From RDXT01 sp033762375 (GTDB lineage: Bacteria; Bacteroidota; Bacteroidia; J057), in NCBI GenBank assembly GCA_033762375.1, contig JANRLQ010000017.1, positions 9,679 to 73,678 on the forward strand: DNA of 64,000 nt, in the 5' to 3' direction. Under the pieces are notes generated by a model. It was not told where the DNA came from, did not search any database, and saw only the letters and a program-made list of their open reading frames with translations. Below, in pieces: positions 62,578 to 64,000 of this stretch; the first letter of the stretch is position 1, and every line of letters starts with the position of its first letter. Position numbers and translations under genes: made by a program.

Positions 62578-62601
62578 AAAAAATGAAAAAACGATAGTCC
62601 C

Positions 62602-63474
62602 ATGATGAATATTTATGAAAACAATACCTCTGCGATAGAAGCACTTTATGATGAATCATTAAATGAATATTTCGAAAAGGCAGATTTATTGAAGCGGCTT
62701 AAATATATCTCCGATGAATTTGACAAAGAAATTGAAAAAGTTGAAGCAAGATTGCGTCCGAAACAATTTCAACAATCCAATCTCCACAAAATCTTTAAAG
62801 TTCATGAAAGAGTTAGATTAGTTAGAAATTTAAAAAGGCAACTCGAAAAAGGAGCTGACACTGTGCAAAGATTTATGTATCCAGGATTAAGAACTTATTT
62901 ACTTCTCACTTGCTTCGACCAATTAGGACAAAATGAATGGAAATTTTTTCCTGATTGGTTGAACTCAGAGAAATCAAAAATCAAAAAGGAAAGAGAAGAG
63001 ATTTTAAAAAAAGCACATCTTAAAGAAAACATTACAGATGCAGCAGGAAATGCAAATGCAAAATTTATTGCATCAGTTTATAATGGTTATAACGAAATAT
63101 ATGGAGTCAAAAAATCATTCATGAACTTTTTAAGAGATATTCTACCGAAAGAGCAACGGGAAAAGTTATTAAATAAAATTGAAATTCAGATATATGAAGT
63201 AGCCGAAGGAAATTTTAACTTAAAAAGTGTGGGAAATGATGAAGACAAAGAAAAGTGGTTATACAAAACAAGAAACGATTATACTCACAATCTCTTGACG
63301 TCAGAAAAGCATTTTACCCAAGGTTTTTTTGGTATAGACGATAATTGGCTAATCTGGGAAGAAATACATTCTGACAAATTAGCTCAAAAAATTTTTGTGG
63401 CAGAATCATTTAAAAAAGAAATCGAACAATCGGTTATAATTGGAATTGTGGAAATAATTAAAAGGAATAGCTAA
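62602..63474 (+). CDS. AT-rich hypothetical gene with HEPN-like motif
   Basis: 290 residues, strongly AT-rich unlike all other genes in the window, so probably acquired. It is mostly helical and charged, with no signal or membrane segment. Around residue 224 the segment KTRNDYTHNLL contains R-x4-H, the pattern of HEPN RNases. HEPN proteins are frequent in toxin-antitoxin and defence systems. No family was recognised beyond that motif. The start could be either of two adjacent ATGs. Confidence 0.75.
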   Translation: MMNIYENNTSAIEALYDESLNEYFEKADLLKRLKYISDEFDKEIEKVEARLRPKQFQQSNLHKIFKVHERVRLVRNLKRQLEKGADTVQRFMYPGLRTYLLLTCFDQLGQNEWKFFPDWLNSEKSKIKKEREEILKKAHLKENITDAAGNANAKFIASVYNGYNEIYGVKKSFMNFLRDILPKEQREKLLNKIEIQIYEVAEGNFNLKSVGNDEDKEKWLYKTRNDYTHNLLTSEKHFTQGFFGIDDNWLIWEEIHSDKLAQKIFVAESFKKEIEQSVIIGIVEIIKRNS

Positions 63475-63657
63475 AAAACACGACATCGGACAGAGTGTAG
63501 TAGCCCACGTCTGTTTACTTCGTCGTCAGGGACAGCAGCTACACAGACCGTTCCCCGCAAGCACCATCTCCGACCCAGGCGCAAAGCCGATCCCGCAGGT
63601 CCGCCGTTTTTTTTTCAAGGACACCTTGCGTGGAACACTTTTATTTGCGTATATTGC
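63475..63657. other. GC-rich structured segment between cassette gene and repeat B
   Basis: After the AT-rich gene the base composition turns GC-rich again. 63500-63560 contains imperfect inverted pairs (GTAGTAGC with CAGCTAC; GTCTG with CAGAC), and 63609-63617 is a run of nine T. It could fold into a large imperfect hairpin. Confidence 0.4.
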
Positions 63658-63695
63658 TATGGCTACAGGTTAAACACTTGAACGTTGGTGGCTAT
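63658..63695 (+). repeat. Cassette-boundary repeat, copy B
   Basis: TATGGCTACA, then GGTTAAACACTTGAACGTT, GGTG and GCTAT. The second copy of the element at 62534-62577. GTTAAAC here matches the GTTRRRY integron core pattern, but copy A does not, and no partner site is seen. Confidence 0.6.
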
Positions 63696-63725
63696 TTAGT
63701 AAGGCAATAATAAATTTAAAACAAA

Positions 63726-63875
63726 ATGGAACTAAATAGTTTTAAGTTGGGATTAAAAATGGAGATGACCAATAGCTTAGATAATACATTAGATAAGCTA
63801 TTAAGAGAGGTTAATTGTGGTTCGGCCTTATTTAATGAAACAATACTTCTGTATGCTAGATATACCCAAAACTAA
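63726..63875 (+). CDS. Small AT-rich ORF after repeat B
   Basis: 49 codons (MELNSFKLGLKMEM..., ending YARYTQN), AT-rich, starting 30 nt after repeat B, as the HEPN-like gene starts 24 nt after repeat A. No recognised domain. It may be a second cassette gene or the remnant of one. Confidence 0.4.
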   Translation: MELNSFKLGLKMEMTNSLDNTLDKLLREVNCGSALFNETILLYARYTQN

Positions 63876-64000
63876 GTATATTGGGAATAAAAGGATGTGC
63901 CCCCCACTGTCCTAAAGTTTAAGGTCAGCAGGGATTTGAGTTCATCCTGGTAGAGGTGCAGACTGTTGAGGAAGTTCACGATTTCGTTTCTGAACTGCTC
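63872..64000 (-). CDS. C-terminal fragment of an unidentified protein (cut by window edge)
   Basis: An open frame runs from the right edge for 42 codons (EQFRNEIVNFLNSLHLYQDEL... ending FYSQYT) to a TAG overlapping the 49-codon ORF. Helical, not recognised. The flanking TGTGCCCCCCACTGTCC at ~63896 could be a mobile-element end, but one end cannot prove it. Confidence 0.35.
   Translation of the reverse strand, partial: EQFRNEIVNFLNSLHLYQDELKSLLTLNFRTVGGTSFYSQYT

Noticed and set aside
62534..63695. Classical integron attC sites.
   Set aside because: Only copy B contains GTTRRRY, no matching RYYYAAC partner was found, and no integrase is in the window.

Overview
The window reads as a chromosome segment of a moderately GC-rich member of the Bacteroidota, most like the Saprospiria/Lewinella group; that placement is inference. 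Signs seen in the sequence are Bacteroidota-type promoters (TTTG or TTG, 19-21 nt, TAnnTTTG), a type IX secretion C-terminal domain on a metalloprotease, a carboxypeptidase-domain TonB receptor, an alpha-beta fused 2-oxoacid dehydrogenase E1, a one-cysteine DksA/TraR protein and a cysteine-free L31.

Layout. 1-1855: the end of an acyl-CoA dehydrogenase and a secreted delta-60 repeat protein. 1856-3460: a protein-poor stretch with three consecutive small-RNA units, each with its own promoter and terminator. Two fold as tRNA-like RNAs and share a GAGTAGTAGTAGTCC tail. The third carries a 21-codon ORF behind an exceptionally strong Shine-Dalgarno sequence. 3550-10794: a T9SS-exported M4 protease with a small lipoprotein and a divergent MarR regulator, a small barrel protein, a DUF2007-like protein, polyprenyl synthase and a rhomboid protease. 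10796-17139 (minus): hutI, a coiled-coil lipoprotein, an MlaD-type protein, fused E1 and a BaiN-like flavoprotein. 17217-17690: an ACAGGAT-type repeat field. 17812-28422: ATP-grasp enzyme, outer membrane protein, KamA-like radical SAM protein, SDR plus AraC regulator, an Rpn-family nuclease, UBP zinc finger, uvrA, and an ECF sigma factor overlapping a membrane anti-sigma-like gene.

28721-33759 is a two-gene polysaccharide locus: a 1234-residue GT2 synthase fused to two glycosidase-like domains, then a lipoprotein glycosidase 2 nt downstream. 33878-41516 is a compact minus-strand operon (COG0523 GTPase, ABC ATPase, two DUF3526 permeases, DUF5916 barrel). It faces rpmE2 (type B L31) across a Fur/Zur-like dyad, which suggests a metal, probably zinc, response. 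42056-58285 holds mostly metabolic and membrane genes: GlmU-like protein, MDR oxidoreductase, glpK, fused oligopeptide-ABC ATPase, a second rhomboid, a second Rpn protein, YghZ-type reductase with an amidohydrolase, an SPFH lipoprotein and a TonB receptor. 58891-62214 carries an RRM protein, arginine decarboxylase, a deoxyhypusine-synthase-like enzyme and DksA/TraR.

The last 1.7 kb looks acquired: a G/T-rich strand-asymmetric spacer, then an AT-rich gene with a HEPN-like motif and a 49-codon ORF, each preceded by a copy of the same ~40-nt repeat. The best candidates for something undescribed are the RNA cluster at 2300-3460 and this repeat-bounded cassette region.
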